Source of the DNA: Cellulomonas sp. JZ18
GTDB lineage: Bacteria > Actinomycetota > Actinomycetes > Actinomycetales > Cellulomonadaceae
NCBI RefSeq assembly: GCF_009720485.1
Contig: NZ_CP045245.1
Span: forward strand, 3,534,001 to 3,598,000
Length of the DNA stretch: 64,000 nt
Reading direction: 5' to 3'
Part shown: positions 37,351 through 46,802 of the stretch, one piece after another
Layout of the letters: each line of letters starts with the position of its first letter
How positions within the stretch are numbered: the first letter of the stretch is position 1
Translations under genes and position numbers: made by a program
Notes under the pieces: generated by a model
What the model saw: the letters and a program-made list of their open reading frames with translations, nothing else
What the model was told of the DNA's origin: nothing
The model's database searches: none

Positions 37351-38360
37351 GTGGACGACGACGCCGTGGGACCGCCCGAGACCGACGACGTGCTGGGCGC
37401 CGGCTGGGTCGCACGCACCCTGCCGCTGCGCCCGGACGCGCTGTCCCGGCGCGGTGCGCCCGACCCGGTCGCGACGCTCGTGCACCGGCGTCCCGACGCG
37501 GCGCCGGACACGGCCACGGACCTGGCCCCGCCGCGGCCCCGCACGGCCGTGCTGTACCTGCACGGGTTCGTCGACTACTTCTTCCACCCGCACGTCGCGG
37601 CAGCGCTGGCCGAGGACGGCTACGACCTGTGGGCGCTCGACCTGCGTGACTACGGCCGCTCGATCCGGCCCGGCCGCCCCGCCAACGAGATCACCGACCT
37701 GGCCACGTACACCGAGGAGATCGACACCGCGGTGCGCCTGCTGCGCGGGACGCACGAGCGGGTCGTCGTGCTCGCCCACTCGACCGGGGGCTGGTCGCGG
37801 CGCTGTGGGCGGACGCGCGCCGGGGCCTCGGGCTCGTCGACGCGCTCGTGCTGAACTCGCCGTGGCTCGACCTGCGCGGCAGCCGCCTCGAGCGGACCGT
37901 GCTCACGCAGGTGCTCGACGTCGTCGGCGGGGTCGCACCGCGGCTCGTCGTGTCGCACCTGGGGCGGCACTACGGCGAGGCGCTGCACGCGGCCACCGGC
38001 GGGGAGTGGGACTACGACCTCGCGTGGAAGCCGCACGGGTTCGCGGTGCGGGCGGGCTTCGTGCGCACGGTGCGGCGCGGTCACGCACGTGTCGCCCGCG
38101 GGCTCGCCGTCGACTGCCCCGTGCTCGTCCTGGCGTCCGACGCCGCCGGCCCCGACGACCGCCGCCACGACGCCCTGCTCACGACGGACTCCGTGCTCGA
38201 CCCGGCCCAGATCGCCGCCCGCGCGCCGCTGCTGGGGCCGGACGTGACGTTCGTGCAGGTGTCGGGCGGCGCGCACGACCTCGCGCTCTCGCCCGCGCCG
38301 GCCCGCGAGCGCTACCTCGAGGAGGTCCGCCGCTTCCTCGCCGCGCGCCTGGGCGGCTGA
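37351..38360 (+). pseudogene. Alpha/beta hydrolase (lysophospholipase-like), split by one apparent frameshift
   Basis: First frame: GTG 37351, then RTAVLYLHGFVDYFFHPHVA, then GYDLWALDLRDYGRSIRP, then VVVLAHSTGG, where the nucleophile Ser sits in HSTGG. The frame then breaks at the G5 run 37786-37790. Second frame: NSPWLDLRGSRLERTVLTQV through VQVSGGAHDLALS, where GGAHD carries the catalytic His. One restored base joins the two into about 336 aa of the serine aminopeptidase S33/lysophospholipase family. CAGCAT lies 7 nt before the GTG. A palindromic repeat precedes it. Confidence 0.85.
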
Positions 38361-38369
38361 CGGGGGCGC

Positions 38370-39404
38370 TCAGCCGTCCGCCGGGACGAGCGCGGGCTCC
38401 TCCGGCTCGGCGAGCGACAGCACGGCGCCGACGACGCCGGGGACGTCGCGCGTGCGCCGCTCGACGAGCGCGAGCACGTGCGCGGCCTCGTCCTCCACCG
38501 GGTTGCCGGCCAGGTCCACCGCACCGACGAGGAACACGCGGCGGGCACCGACGAACTCGAGCCGCAGGCTCGTCACGCGCGCCACCTCCGGCATCGCGAG
38601 CAGCCGGCGCAGAGCCGCGTCGCGCAGCCCCGGGTCGACCGCCTCCCCGACGAGGAAGCGCAGGTTGCGCGCGATGAGGACGAGCGCGACGACGGCGAGC
38701 AGCACCCCGACCAGGATCGAGCCGACCGCGTCGGGCACCGGCGAGCCCGTCACCTGGTGCGCGGCGATGCCGGCCGCGGCGATGACGATGCCGACGAGCG
38801 CGGCGGCGTCCTCGAAGAAGACCGCCCGCACGGTCGGGTCGGACGTGGCGAGCACCTGCTCGACGAGCCCGCGGTGGCGGCGTCGCGCGTCCCCCCGCGA
38901 CTGCCGCCACGCCTGCGCGAACGAGACGCCCTCGAGCACGAACGCGATCGCGAGCACGACGTACGCGACGACGAACGAGCCCGCGGGCTCGGGGTGCACC
39001 AGCTCCTGGATCCCGTGCGTGACGGACACGCCCGCGCCGACGCCGAACAGCCCGATCGCGGCGAACAGCGACCACACGTAGACCTCGCGCCCGTGCCCGA
39101 GCGGGTGCGCGGCGTCCGCGGCCCGCTCGCCGCGGCGGTGCGCGATGAGCAGCAGCACCTCGTTGCCGGCGTCCGCCCACGAGTGCGCCGCCTCGGCGAG
39201 CATCGACGCGGCGCCGGTGACGACCGCCGCGACCGACTTCGCCACCGCGATGAGCACGTTGGCCGCGAGCGCGAGCGCGACCGTCAGCAGCGACTCCCCG
39301 CCGCCGGCACCCTCGTCCCCGGCGAGCCCCTCCCGGTCGTCGCTCCGCCCGGACGCGCGGGCGGGGTCGGGGGCCGTGGTCCGCCGGTCGGGCGTGGACG
39401 TCAT
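38370..39404 (-). CDS. Cation diffusion facilitator (CDF) family transporter
   Basis: 344 aa. Six membrane segments; the metal site is in SMLAEAAHSWADAGNEVLLL (HxxxD of helix 2) and AVFFEDAAALVGIVIAA (ExxxD-like position of helix 5). The cytoplasmic C-terminal domain (LRFLVGEAVDPGLRDAAL, then LRLEFVGARRVFLVGAVDL) is of the type that binds metal in related transporters. This subfamily (EDA in place of HD in helix 5) often carries Zn2+, Co2+ or Mn2+; the metal cannot be told. ATG 39404 was chosen; an earlier start would add a low-complexity extension. Confidence 0.88.
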   Translation of the reverse strand: MTSTPDRRTTAPDPARASGRSDDREGLAGDEGAGGGESLLTVALALAANVLIAVAKSVAAVVTGAASMLAEAAHSWADAGNEVLLLIAHRRGERAADAAHPLGHGREVYVWSLFAAIGLFGVGAGVSVTHGIQELVHPEPAGSFVVAYVVLAIAFVLEGVSFAQAWRQSRGDARRRHRGLVEQVLATSDPTVRAVFFEDAAALVGIVIAAAGIAAHQVTGSPVPDAVGSILVGVLLAVVALVLIARNLRFLVGEAVDPGLRDAALRRLLAMPEVARVTSLRLEFVGARRVFLVGAVDLAGNPVEDEAAHVLALVERRTRDVPGVVGAVLSLAEPEEPALVPADG

Positions 39405-39548
39405 GCGTCCGGCGTAGCACAGCGCCGGCGGCGCCGCGTCCCGAGGACGACGACCGGCGTGATGCGGACGGGCGTCCGAGATGGTTGGCTGTGCCGCGGT
39501 CCGGCCCCGGGTGCCGGGGCGGCCAGGACGAGAGGCGGCACGACGCGC

Positions 39549-40339
39549 ATGACGGTTCACGACAGCTCCTGGCCCGCCGGCGTCCCGGCGTGGGCCGACA
39601 TCACGGTGCCGGACCTCGCCGCCGCGCAGCGGTTCTACGGCGGCCTGCTCGGCTGGGAGTTCTCGGAGCCCCGCGCGGAGGCGGGGGCTACGTCACGGCG
39701 TCGGTCGACGGGCACCGGGTCGCGGGCCTGCTCGCGGCCGAGGGGGCCGAGGCGGGTGCGGCGGCGGCGTGGTGCGTGTACCTCGCGGCCGACGACGTGA
39801 CGCTCGCGGTCGGGCACGCGGTCGCCGCCGGCGCGCAGCTGCTCGCCGGGCCGATGACCGTGCTCGGCCTGGGCGACGTCGCCGTGCTCGCGGACCCCGC
39901 GGGGGCGGTCGTCGGCCTCCACCAGCCGGGCGCGCACACGGGCTGGGACGTCACGGACGAGCCCGGCGCCTTCGTGTGGGCCGAGCAGATGTCGCACCGC
40001 CCGGACCTGTCCCGCCGGTTCTACACGGACCTGTTCGGGTACGAGCAGACGGACATGAGCGCACCGGACTTCACGTACACCTCCCTCGCCGTCGGAGGGA
40101 CCCCGGCCGTCGGCGTGGGCGGCTACGGCGCCGGCGTCGGCGCGGACGTCCCCGCGGCGTGGACCTGGTACGTCGCGGTGACGGACGCCGAGGAGGCCGC
40201 GCGGCGCGTGCCGGAGGTCGGCGGCGCCGTCGTCAGCGGCCCGGAGGACACCCCGTACGGCCGGCTCGTCCTGGCGCAGGGGCCGGCCGGCGAGGTCGTC
40301 GCGCTGCTCGAGCAGGCACCGCCGGAGGTCGTCGCCTGA
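39549..40339 (+). pseudogene. Two-domain VOC family protein, split by one apparent frameshift
   Basis: First frame: ATG 39549, SWPAGVPAWADITVPDLAAA, then QRFYGGLLGWEFSEP. It breaks at the G5 run 39683-39687. Second frame: GGYVTASVDGHRVAGLLA, then AGPMTVLGLGDVAVLADPAG, and a second VOC module (SRRFYTDLFGYEQTDM through EDTPYGRLVLAQGPAGEVVA). Restoring one G gives a complete protein of about 263 aa. Such tandem glyoxalase-like proteins are often hydroxylase-associated or antibiotic-binding, but the function is not known. Confidence 0.83.
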
Positions 40340-40373
40340 CACGGGCGGCGGCGGGCCCGGCCGCGCCGCCGCG

Positions 40374-40379
40374 TAGCCT
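40374..40379 (+). promoter_or_regulatory. TANNNT -10 box (TAGCCT), trmB
   Basis: TAGCCT ends 7 nt before GTG 40387, which favours that start over GTG 40381. Confidence 0.5.
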
Positions 40380-40386
40380 GGTGACC

Positions 40387-41118
40387 GTGCGCCAGGCGGA
40401 GGACGTGTTCACGCACCGCGCGTCGCGGGCGCACGAGCCCCTGCGCACGTTCCACCCGCGCCGCGCCGCGCTCGGACGCGACCGCGCCGACGCGCTCGAC
40501 CGGCTGTTCCCCCGCTGGGGGTTCTCGGTCGACGACGAGCGGGCCGCACCGCCGCGCACCGCGGACGGCCTGCTCGACACCGCCGCGCTGTTCGGGCGCA
40601 CCGCGCCGCTCGTGCTCGAGATCGGCTCCGGCATGGGCGACGCCACGGCGGCGATGGCCGCCGCCGACCGCGACCGGGACTGGCTCGCCGTCGAGGCGCA
40701 CCTGCCGGGCGTCGCCGCGCTGCTGGTCCTGGTGGAGCGGGAGGGGCTGACGAACGTGCGTGTGGCGCACGGCGACGCGCTGCGCCTGCTGCGGGCGTCC
40801 GTCGCCCCCGGCTCGCTCGACGCGGTGCACGCGTTCTTCCCCGACCCGTGGCCCAAGGCGCGGCACCACAAGCGACGCCTGGTCCAGCCGGCGCACGTCG
40901 ACCTGGTGCGCGACCGGCTCCGCGTGGGCGGCACGTTCCACGTCGCGACCGACTGGGCGGACTACGCCGCGCAGGCGGCGGAGGTCCTCGCCGCCGACCC
41001 GGCGCTCGAGGGCGGCGTGGTGCCCCGCCCGGCGCACCGCCCGGTCACCCGCTTCGAGCAGCGCGGCCTCGACCTCGGACACCAGGTCACCGACCTCGTC
41101 GTGCGGCGCGTGCGATGA
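40387..41118 (+). CDS. trmB: tRNA (guanine(46)-N7)-methyltransferase
   Basis: About 243 aa SAM-dependent enzyme that makes m7G46 in tRNA. SAM site: PLVLEIGSGMGDATAAMAAA. TrmB-specific motifs: VHAFFPDPWPKARHHKRRLV and FHVATDWADYAAQAAEVL. C-terminal PVTRFEQRGLDLGHQVTDLV is typical (TxFE---HR-G-like). It starts at GTG 40387 (VRQAEDVFTHRAS); GTG 40381 adds two residues. Its stop overlaps the ATG of the next gene. Confidence 0.95.
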   Translation: MRQAEDVFTHRASRAHEPLRTFHPRRAALGRDRADALDRLFPRWGFSVDDERAAPPRTADGLLDTAALFGRTAPLVLEIGSGMGDATAAMAAADRDRDWLAVEAHLPGVAALLVLVEREGLTNVRVAHGDALRLLRASVAPGSLDAVHAFFPDPWPKARHHKRRLVQPAHVDLVRDRLRVGGTFHVATDWADYAAQAAEVLAADPALEGGVVPRPAHRPVTRFEQRGLDLGHQVTDLVVRRVR

Positions 41119-41900
41119 GGCTGCTCCTCGTCCCCGGGGTCTCGCCGGACCGCTGGGCGCGCGTGTGGGCGCAGCGCGTGCCCGACGAGCCGCTCGACGT
41201 CGTGCGCGCGGCACCGGCCGGTGCGGCCGCCGCCGTGCTCGCGGGGGACGTGGACGCGGCGGTGCTGCGGCTGCCCCCGGACCCGGCGCCCGGCCTGTCG
41301 TCTCCCGGCCCCTCGTCGCCGGACCTGCCGCCGCCCGGCCTGCCGTCGCCGGTGCCGAGCACGCGCGACGGGTGGGCGGTCGTGCCGCTGTGGGAGGACC
41401 GCGCGGTCGTCGTCGTGCCGCGCGAGCACCTCTTCACCGTCGTCGACGCCGTCGACCTCGACGACCTGCGCGCGGAGCCCCTGCTCGTGCCCGCCGACGA
41501 CGTGCTCGGTGCGGAGGCGGCCGTCGGGGCCGCCGAGGTCACGCAGGTGCCCGACACGCCCACGGCGCTCGACCTCGTCGCGTCCGGCGCGGGCGTCGTC
41601 GTCCTCCCCCACGCGCTCGCGCGCGAGCACGGCGACACGCGGTTCGCCGTCCGCGACGTGCCCGAGGTGCCGGCCTCGCGCGTCGCGCTCGTGTGGCACC
41701 GGGACGCCGAGCACCCGCTCGTGCAGGAGCTCGTGGGCATCGTGCGCGGCCGCACGGCGGGCAGCTCGCGGGGCGACGTCGCCGCACCGCCGGCCCCGGC
41801 CGCGCCGGCGGTCGCCGGCCGGGGCACGTCCCCGCGGACGCCGCGCACCGGCACGCGCGGCGCTCGTCCCGCCCGTGGCCGTGGACGTCGCGCGCGCTGA
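41115..41900 (+). CDS. LysR-type substrate-binding domain protein without DNA-binding domain
   Basis: 261 aa. LLLVPGVSPDRWARVWAQRV at the start, AVLAGDVDAAVLRLPPDPA, PREHLFTVVDAVDLDDLRAE and LVASGAGVVVLPHALAREHG match the effector-binding half of LysR regulators. No helix-turn-helix precedes it: the ATG overlaps the trmB stop (ATGA). The last 50 residues are an Ala/Pro/Arg/Gly-rich basic tail (GTRGARPARGRGRRAR) that could touch nucleic acid. A Pro-rich insert (LPPPGLPSPVPS) interrupts the first lobe. Role unknown. Confidence 0.8.
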   Translation: MRLLLVPGVSPDRWARVWAQRVPDEPLDVVRAAPAGAAAAVLAGDVDAAVLRLPPDPAPGLSSPGPSSPDLPPPGLPSPVPSTRDGWAVVPLWEDRAVVVVPREHLFTVVDAVDLDDLRAEPLLVPADDVLGAEAAVGAAEVTQVPDTPTALDLVASGAGVVVLPHALAREHGDTRFAVRDVPEVPASRVALVWHRDAEHPLVQELVGIVRGRTAGSSRGDVAAPPAPAAPAVAGRGTSPRTPRTGTRGARPARGRGRRAR

Positions 41901-42047
41901 CCAGCATCACGCACGGACGCGACCGGCACGCCCGACCGGGTGACGACGCCCCGTCGGCGGCCGTCACCGGCCGCGGACCTCTCAGGACCGGGCGTCCGCG
42001 GCCGACCGGAGGGCACGGACCCGCACGCCGACCCAATGGAGGATCCC

Positions 42048-43628
42048 GTGCTGCGCCTCAAGGCCCTGCCCATCCGTCTGCGGATGATCGCCCTCGTCGT
42101 GCTGACCGCGCTGGCGCTCGCGCTCCTGACCGTGGTGGCGGTGGCCGGCGTCGAGAGACGCATCACCGCCGAACGCACGACCGCCACCCAGCACGTCGTC
42201 GAGTCCGCGCTGGGGGTCGTGGAGCACTACGGCACCCTCGCCGACCGCGGCGACCTCACCACCGAGGAGGCGCAGGCGCTCGCGCTCGAGGCCCTCGGCG
42301 GCTTGCGGTACGCCGGCGAGGAGTACTTCTGGGTCAACGACATGCACCCGACGATGCTCATGCACCCGTTCAAGCCCGAGCTCGACGGCCAGGACCTGAC
42401 CGAGCACGAGGACCCCGACGGGCTGCGCCTGTTCGTGACGATGGTCGACGTCGTCGAGGCCGACGGCGCGGGCACCGTCCGCTACCAGTGGCCCAAGCCC
42501 GGGATGGACGAGCCGCAGCCGAAGGTGTCGTACGTCGCGGGGTACGAGCCGTGGGGCTGGGTCGTCGGCTCCGGCATCTACGTGGACGACGTCCGCGCGG
42601 CGGCGGTCGCGGACACCGTGCCGATCGTGCTCGTCGCGCTCCCCGCGCTCGTGCTGCTCACCGTCCTCGGCCTGGCCGTGTCCCGCTCCATCACCCGTCC
42701 GCTGCGCCGCGCGACGGACGCGCTCGCCTCGGGCGACCTGCACGCACGCCTCGACACGGGCAGCGGTCGCACCGAGCTCGACCGGCTCGCCGCCGCCCTC
42801 AACGCGACGCTCGACCGCACCGCGGCGGCGACGACCGAGGTGAGCGCGTCGGCGGAGGCCGTCACCGGTGCGGTGAGCACGCTGCTGGGGTCGAGCGAGT
42901 CGCTCTCGGAGGACGTGCAGGACTCCGCGGCCCAGACCCGGCAGGTCGTGGCGAGCGCACGGCAGGCGGCCGACCGCATCGACGCCGTCGCGGCGGGGGC
43001 GCACCAGATGGACGCGTCCATCGGGGAGATCTCGCGCAACGCGACCGAGGTGTCCGCCGTGGTGCGGGAGGCCGTGCAGGTCGCGGACCGCACCGCGCGC
43101 ACCGTCGAGGAGCTGGGCGCGTCCTCGGCGCGGATCGGCTCCGTGGTCAAGGTCATCAGCGGCATCGCGGAGCAGACGAACCTGCTGGCGCTCAACGCGA
43201 CGATCGAGGCCGCGCGGGCGGGCGAGTCGGGCCGCGGGTTCGCGGTCGTCGCCGGCGAGGTCAAGGAGCTCGCCCAGGAGACCGCCCGCGCGACGGGCGA
43301 GATCGCGGGCCAGGTCGAGGCGATCCAGGACGCGGTCGGGCGCGCGGTCGACGAGATCGCGCGGATCGGCGACGCCGTGCGACGCGTCGAGGACCACCAG
43401 ACGACGATCGCGGGTGCGGTCGAGGAGCAGTCGGTGACGACGGCGTCCATGGCCGCCGCCGTCGCCGAGGCGGCGACCGAGGGACGCGACATCGAGCAGG
43501 GCGTCGGTGTCGTCGAGGAGGCGCAGCGCCGGTCCCTGGGCAGCATCGCCACGATCCGCGGCGCCGCGGACGAGCTGCGGACCACCGCGGACCGCCTGCA
43601 CGAGTCGGTGCTGGCGCTGCGGGGCTGA
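42048..43628 (+). CDS. Methyl-accepting chemotaxis protein (single-Cache sensor)
   Basis: About 526 aa. N-terminal helix ([20 protein letters not shown]), extracellular single Cache domain ([20 protein letters not shown], then [13 protein letters not shown]), second helix ([20 protein letters not shown]), HAMP region ([20 protein letters not shown]) and a cytoplasmic signalling domain with the conserved tip ([20 protein letters not shown], then [17 protein letters not shown]). It would signal to CheA/CheW, which are not in the window. GTG 42048 was chosen because GGAGG lies 5 nt before it; ATG 42036 is possible. Confidence 0.92.
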   Translation: MLRLKALPIRLRMIALVVLTALALALLTVVAVAGVERRITAERTTATQHVVESALGVVEHYGTLADRGDLTTEEAQALALEALGGLRYAGEEYFWVNDMHPTMLMHPFKPELDGQDLTEHEDPDGLRLFVTMVDVVEADGAGTVRYQWPKPGMDEPQPKVSYVAGYEPWGWVVGSGIYVDDVRAAAVADTVPIVLVALPALVLLTVLGLAVSRSITRPLRRATDALASGDLHARLDTGSGRTELDRLAAALNATLDRTAAATTEVSASAEAVTGAVSTLLGSSESLSEDVQDSAAQTRQVVASARQAADRIDAVAAGAHQMDASIGEISRNATEVSAVVREAVQVADRTARTVEELGASSARIGSVVKVISGIAEQTNLLALNATIEAARAGESGRGFAVVAGEVKELAQETARATGEIAGQVEAIQDAVGRAVDEIARIGDAVRRVEDHQTTIAGAVEEQSVTTASMAAAVAEAATEGRDIEQGVGVVEEAQRRSLGSIATIRGAADELRTTADRLHESVLALRG

Positions 43629-43645
43629 CACCGGGCCCCGACGGC

Positions 43646-43685
43646 CACGGGCCCCCGCCGACCGGCTGGTCGGCGGGGGCCCGTG
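43646..43685. terminator. Bidirectional terminator-like hairpin
   Basis: CACGGGCCCCCGCCGACC and GGTCGGCGGGGGCCCGTG, a perfect 18-bp stem with a 4-nt loop, between the convergent chemoreceptor gene and glgP. Confidence 0.8.
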
Positions 43686-43719
43686 CGTGTGCGGCCCGTG
43701 CGTGCGCCGCCCGCGCGCC

Positions 43720-46203
43720 TCAGCGCGCGAGGACCGGCTGCGTGTGCCAGATGCGGTCGATGTAGTCCCACATCGACCGGTCGGAGGAGAAGAAGCCGGA
43801 GCGGGCCACGTTGAGGATCGCCGAGCGCGTCCACGCCTCCGGGTCGCGGTAGGCGGCGTCGACGCGGTCCTGCGCCTCGAGGTACGACGCGAAGTCCGCG
43901 AGCACGAGGAAGCGGTCCTCGGTGAGCAGGTTGGACACGACCGGGGCGAAGCACTGCCGGTCGCCGTCCGCGAACGCGCCGGACGCGACGAGGTCGATCG
44001 CGCGGCGCAGCGTCGGGTTCTCCTCGTAGTACCGCGAGGGCTGGTACCCGGCCGCCTGCACCTGCTCCACCTCGGGCTCGGTGAGGCCGAAGAGGAAGAA
44101 GTTCTCGTCGCCGACGAGCCGGCGGATCTCGACGTTCGCGCCGTCGTCCGTGCCGATCGTCAGGGCGCCGTTGAGCGCGAACTTCATGTTGCCCGTGCCG
44201 GACGCCTCCTTGCCGGCGAGGGAGATCTGCTCCGAGAGGTCCGCGGCCGGGATGAGCTTCTCCGCGAGCGTCACGTTGTAGTTCGGCGGGAACACGACCG
44301 TCAGCGCGCCCTGCACGCGAGGGTCGGCGTTGACGGTCCGGGCCACGTGGTTGATGAGGCCGATGATCTGCTTGGCCATCGTGTAGCCGGGCGCGGCCTT
44401 GGCGCCGAACGCGAAGACGCGCGGCTGGATCGAGGCGGGGTCGAGCTCGCCGGTCGTGATGCGCTCGTACAGCGAGACGACGTGCAGCAGCTTGAGGGTC
44501 TGGCGCTTGTACTCGTGCAGGCGCTTGACCATCACGTCCAGCATCGCGTCGGTGCGCAGCGTGATGCCGTCGCGGCGCTCGAGCACGTCCGCCAGGCGCT
44601 GCTTGTTCGCCGCCTTGACCGCGCGGAACCGCTCGCGGAACTCGGCGTCGTCGGCCAGCGGCTCCATCTCCCGCAGCCGCTCGAGGTCCGTCAGCCAGCC
44701 GGGGCCGATCGCGTCGGTGACGAGGTCCGACAGCGCGGGGTTGGCGAGGCGGATGAAGCGGCGCGGCGTGACGCCGTTCGTCACGTTGGTGAACTTGTCC
44801 GGCCAGACCTCGGCGAAGTCGGGCAGGACGTTGTCGCGCAGCAGCTGCGAGTGCAGCTCGGCGACGCCGTTGACCTTCGAGCCCGCGATCGTCGCGAGGT
44901 ACGCCATGCGCACGGACCGCTCGGGGTGCTCGGCGATGATCGACATGCGGCGCAGCCGCGGCTCGTCGTTCGGGAACCGCTCGCGCACCTGGGCGAGGAA
45001 CTCCTCGTTGATGCGGTAGATGATCTCGAGGTGCCGCGGCAGCAGGCGGCCGAGCAGGTCGACCGACCACACCTCGAGGGCCTCGGGCAGCAGCGTGTGG
45101 CAGGTGTACGCGAAGCACTGCTGCGTGACGGCCCAGGCCTCGTCCCACGCGAACTTCTTCTCGTCGACGAGGATGCGCATGAGCTCCGGCACCGCGATGA
45201 CGGGGTGCGTGTCGTTGAGCTGGAACACGATCCGCTCGGGCAGCCGGTGCAGGTCGAAGCCCGCGGGCAGGACGTTGTCGACGAAGTCGCGGATCGAGCA
45301 CGCGACGAAGAAGTACTGCTGCTGCAGGCGCAGCTCCTTGCCCTGCGGCGTGGAGTCCTCGGGGTACAGGACCTTGGAGATGTTCTCCGCGAACGTCTGC
45401 GCGCGCACCGCCTCGGCGTAGTCGCCGGAGTTGAAGATCTGCAGGTCGAACGCCCGCGTCGCCCGCGCGCTCCACAGGCGCAGCGTGTTCACGCGCCCGT
45501 TCTGGTACCCGGGGACCATGTAGTTGTAGGGCACGCCCAGCACGTCCCACGCCGGGTTCCAGCGGGTGCGCTCGACGCCGTCCTCGTCGGTGTACGTCTC
45601 GGTCGACCCGCCGAAGTGCACGGTGACCGCGTGCTCGGGGTGCGGGAACTCCCACGGCGCGCCCAGCTCCAGCCACGTGTCCGGCTGCTCCACCTGCCAG
45701 CCGTCGACGAACGTCTGGCGGAAGATGCCGTACTCGTAGCGGATGCCGTAGCCGATGCAGGGCACGCTCATCGTCGCGAGCGAGTCGACGAAGCACGCCG
45801 CGAGGCGCCCGAGACCGCCGTTGCCGAGGCCGGGCTCGACCTCCTGCTCGCGCAGCGTGGCCAGGTCGATGCCGAGCGAGCCGAGGCCCTCCTCGACGAT
45901 CTCCGCCATGTCGGTCGCGATGAGCGCGTTGTCGAGCTGCCGGCCCAGCAGGTACTCGGCGGACAGGTACGCGACGGCCTTGGACTGCGCCTCCATCTGG
46001 CGGCGGACCGTCTCCAGCCAGCGCGCCATGAGGTACTGGCGGACCGTGCGCGCGAGCGCGAGGTACTGGTCGTTGACGTTGGAGCGCGCCAGGGTCACGC
46101 CCTGCCCGAAGTGCAGCTCGCGGAGGAACTCCTTCACGAAGCCCTCGACGGAGTGCTGGGGGGCGGTCACGGGTGCGGTGCCGTTGACACGGTTCTCAGT
46201 CAC
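43720..46203 (-). CDS. glgP: Glycogen/starch/alpha-glucan phosphorylase
   Basis: 827 aa, typical of the E. coli GlgP/MalP branch. Releases glucose-1-phosphate from alpha-1,4-glucan. Features: AYLSAEYLLGRQLDNALIAT, GLGNGGLGRLAACFVDSLAT, VFQLNDTHPVIAVPELMRIL, and the PLP-binding end GKEASGTGNMKFALNGALTI with its Lys in NMKFALNG. GTDDGANVEIRRLVGDENFF follows. GTG 46203 has TAGCGT 7 nt upstream. Confidence 0.95.
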   Translation of the reverse strand: MTENRVNGTAPVTAPQHSVEGFVKEFLRELHFGQGVTLARSNVNDQYLALARTVRQYLMARWLETVRRQMEAQSKAVAYLSAEYLLGRQLDNALIATDMAEIVEEGLGSLGIDLATLREQEVEPGLGNGGLGRLAACFVDSLATMSVPCIGYGIRYEYGIFRQTFVDGWQVEQPDTWLELGAPWEFPHPEHAVTVHFGGSTETYTDEDGVERTRWNPAWDVLGVPYNYMVPGYQNGRVNTLRLWSARATRAFDLQIFNSGDYAEAVRAQTFAENISKVLYPEDSTPQGKELRLQQQYFFVACSIRDFVDNVLPAGFDLHRLPERIVFQLNDTHPVIAVPELMRILVDEKKFAWDEAWAVTQQCFAYTCHTLLPEALEVWSVDLLGRLLPRHLEIIYRINEEFLAQVRERFPNDEPRLRRMSIIAEHPERSVRMAYLATIAGSKVNGVAELHSQLLRDNVLPDFAEVWPDKFTNVTNGVTPRRFIRLANPALSDLVTDAIGPGWLTDLERLREMEPLADDAEFRERFRAVKAANKQRLADVLERRDGITLRTDAMLDVMVKRLHEYKRQTLKLLHVVSLYERITTGELDPASIQPRVFAFGAKAAPGYTMAKQIIGLINHVARTVNADPRVQGALTVVFPPNYNVTLAEKLIPAADLSEQISLAGKEASGTGNMKFALNGALTIGTDDGANVEIRRLVGDENFFLFGLTEPEVEQVQAAGYQPSRYYEENPTLRRAIDLVASGAFADGDRQCFAPVVSNLLTEDRFLVLADFASYLEAQDRVDAAYRDPEAWTRSAILNVARSGFFSSDRSMWDYIDRIWHTQPVLAR

Positions 46204-46210
46204 TTGCGCA

Positions 46211-46216
46211 ACGCTA
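46211..46216 (-). promoter_or_regulatory. TANNNT -10 box (TAGCGT), glgP
   Basis: TAGCGT on the minus strand, 7 nt before GTG 46203; leaderless pattern. Confidence 0.5.
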
Positions 46217-46354
46217 GACGGCCGCCGGGGGTTGGGCCAGGCCGGTGGTCCCTGCGGTCCCGGGACGGATCGGGACGTCCCGGCACGATCGGCGCGTCCT
46301 GCCCGGCGTGTCGGCCCGTCCCGGCCCGTCGCGGGCAGCGCGCGACGCCGAGAC

Positions 46355-46373
46355 TCTCATCCACGTCTCATCC
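46355..46373 (+). promoter_or_regulatory. Direct repeat TCTCATCC x2 with 11-bp period, candidate response-regulator site
   Basis: TCTCATCC at 46355 and 46366, exactly one helical turn apart, 84 bp before the ATG at 46457. OmpR-family regulators bind direct repeats of this spacing, and the gene set downstream encodes such a regulator. Autoregulation is an inference. Confidence 0.5.
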
Positions 46374-46456
46374 GGCGGCGGCATCCTCGTCCGCGGAGCG
46401 GACCCGGGACGGGCCGCGGGGCGCAGCGCGCGAGCGCGCGGGGACGGAGGACGGGC

Positions 46457-46802
46457 ATGGGCCGACGCGGCGTGGTCGCGCTCGTGGGCGCCGTCGTGCT
46501 CGCGCTCGCCGGCTGGCTCGTCACGCGCGCCGCCGCCGCGCCACCGGCGGACACCGGCCTCGGCGAGGTCGTCGTCGTGACCACCACGCCGGCGCCCGCG
46601 ACCCCGGACCCCGGCGTGGGTGGTCCCGGCACCGCACCGGCGTCCCCAGCACCCCCGCCCCGGCACCGACGCCGACCGCGGTCGCCCCGGCGCCGCCCCA
46701 GCCCGCCCCGCGGACGACGACGGCGACGACGACGGGGACGACGACGGCGACGACGACGCGGGTGACGACGAGGACGACGACGCGGGTGCCGACGATGACT
46801 GA
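46457..46802 (+). CDS. Exported protein with Pro/Thr linker and Asp-repeat C-terminus (two apparent frameshifts)
   Basis: ATG 46457 starts a signal peptide or anchor (GVVALVGAVVLALAGWLVTR, then AAAAPPADTGLGEVVVVTT). Three frames then make biological sense in turn: APATPDPGVGGPGT, next VPSTPAPAPTPTAVAPAPPQ, and finally an acidic tail built of DDDGDDDG repeats ending ADDD-stop at 46802. Each step has the phase of one missing base (near 46625-46650 and 46700-46730). The last codons overlap the histidine kinase start. It may be a sensor partner or a metal/cation-binding protein for the kinase (inference). Confidence 0.55.

Noticed and set aside
37786..37796. Programmed -1 frameshift in the hydrolase (G5 run)
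   Set aside because: No slippery heptamer of the X-XXY-YYZ type and no downstream stem at the usual distance. The many similar breaks in unrelated genes make sequence error more likely.
46441..46795. Long N-terminal extension of the histidine kinase in its own open frame
   Set aside because: The frame upstream of 46795 reads as Thr/Arg repeats opposite an Asp-repeat frame and has no start with a ribosome site. The kinase start at ATG 46795 fits the family.
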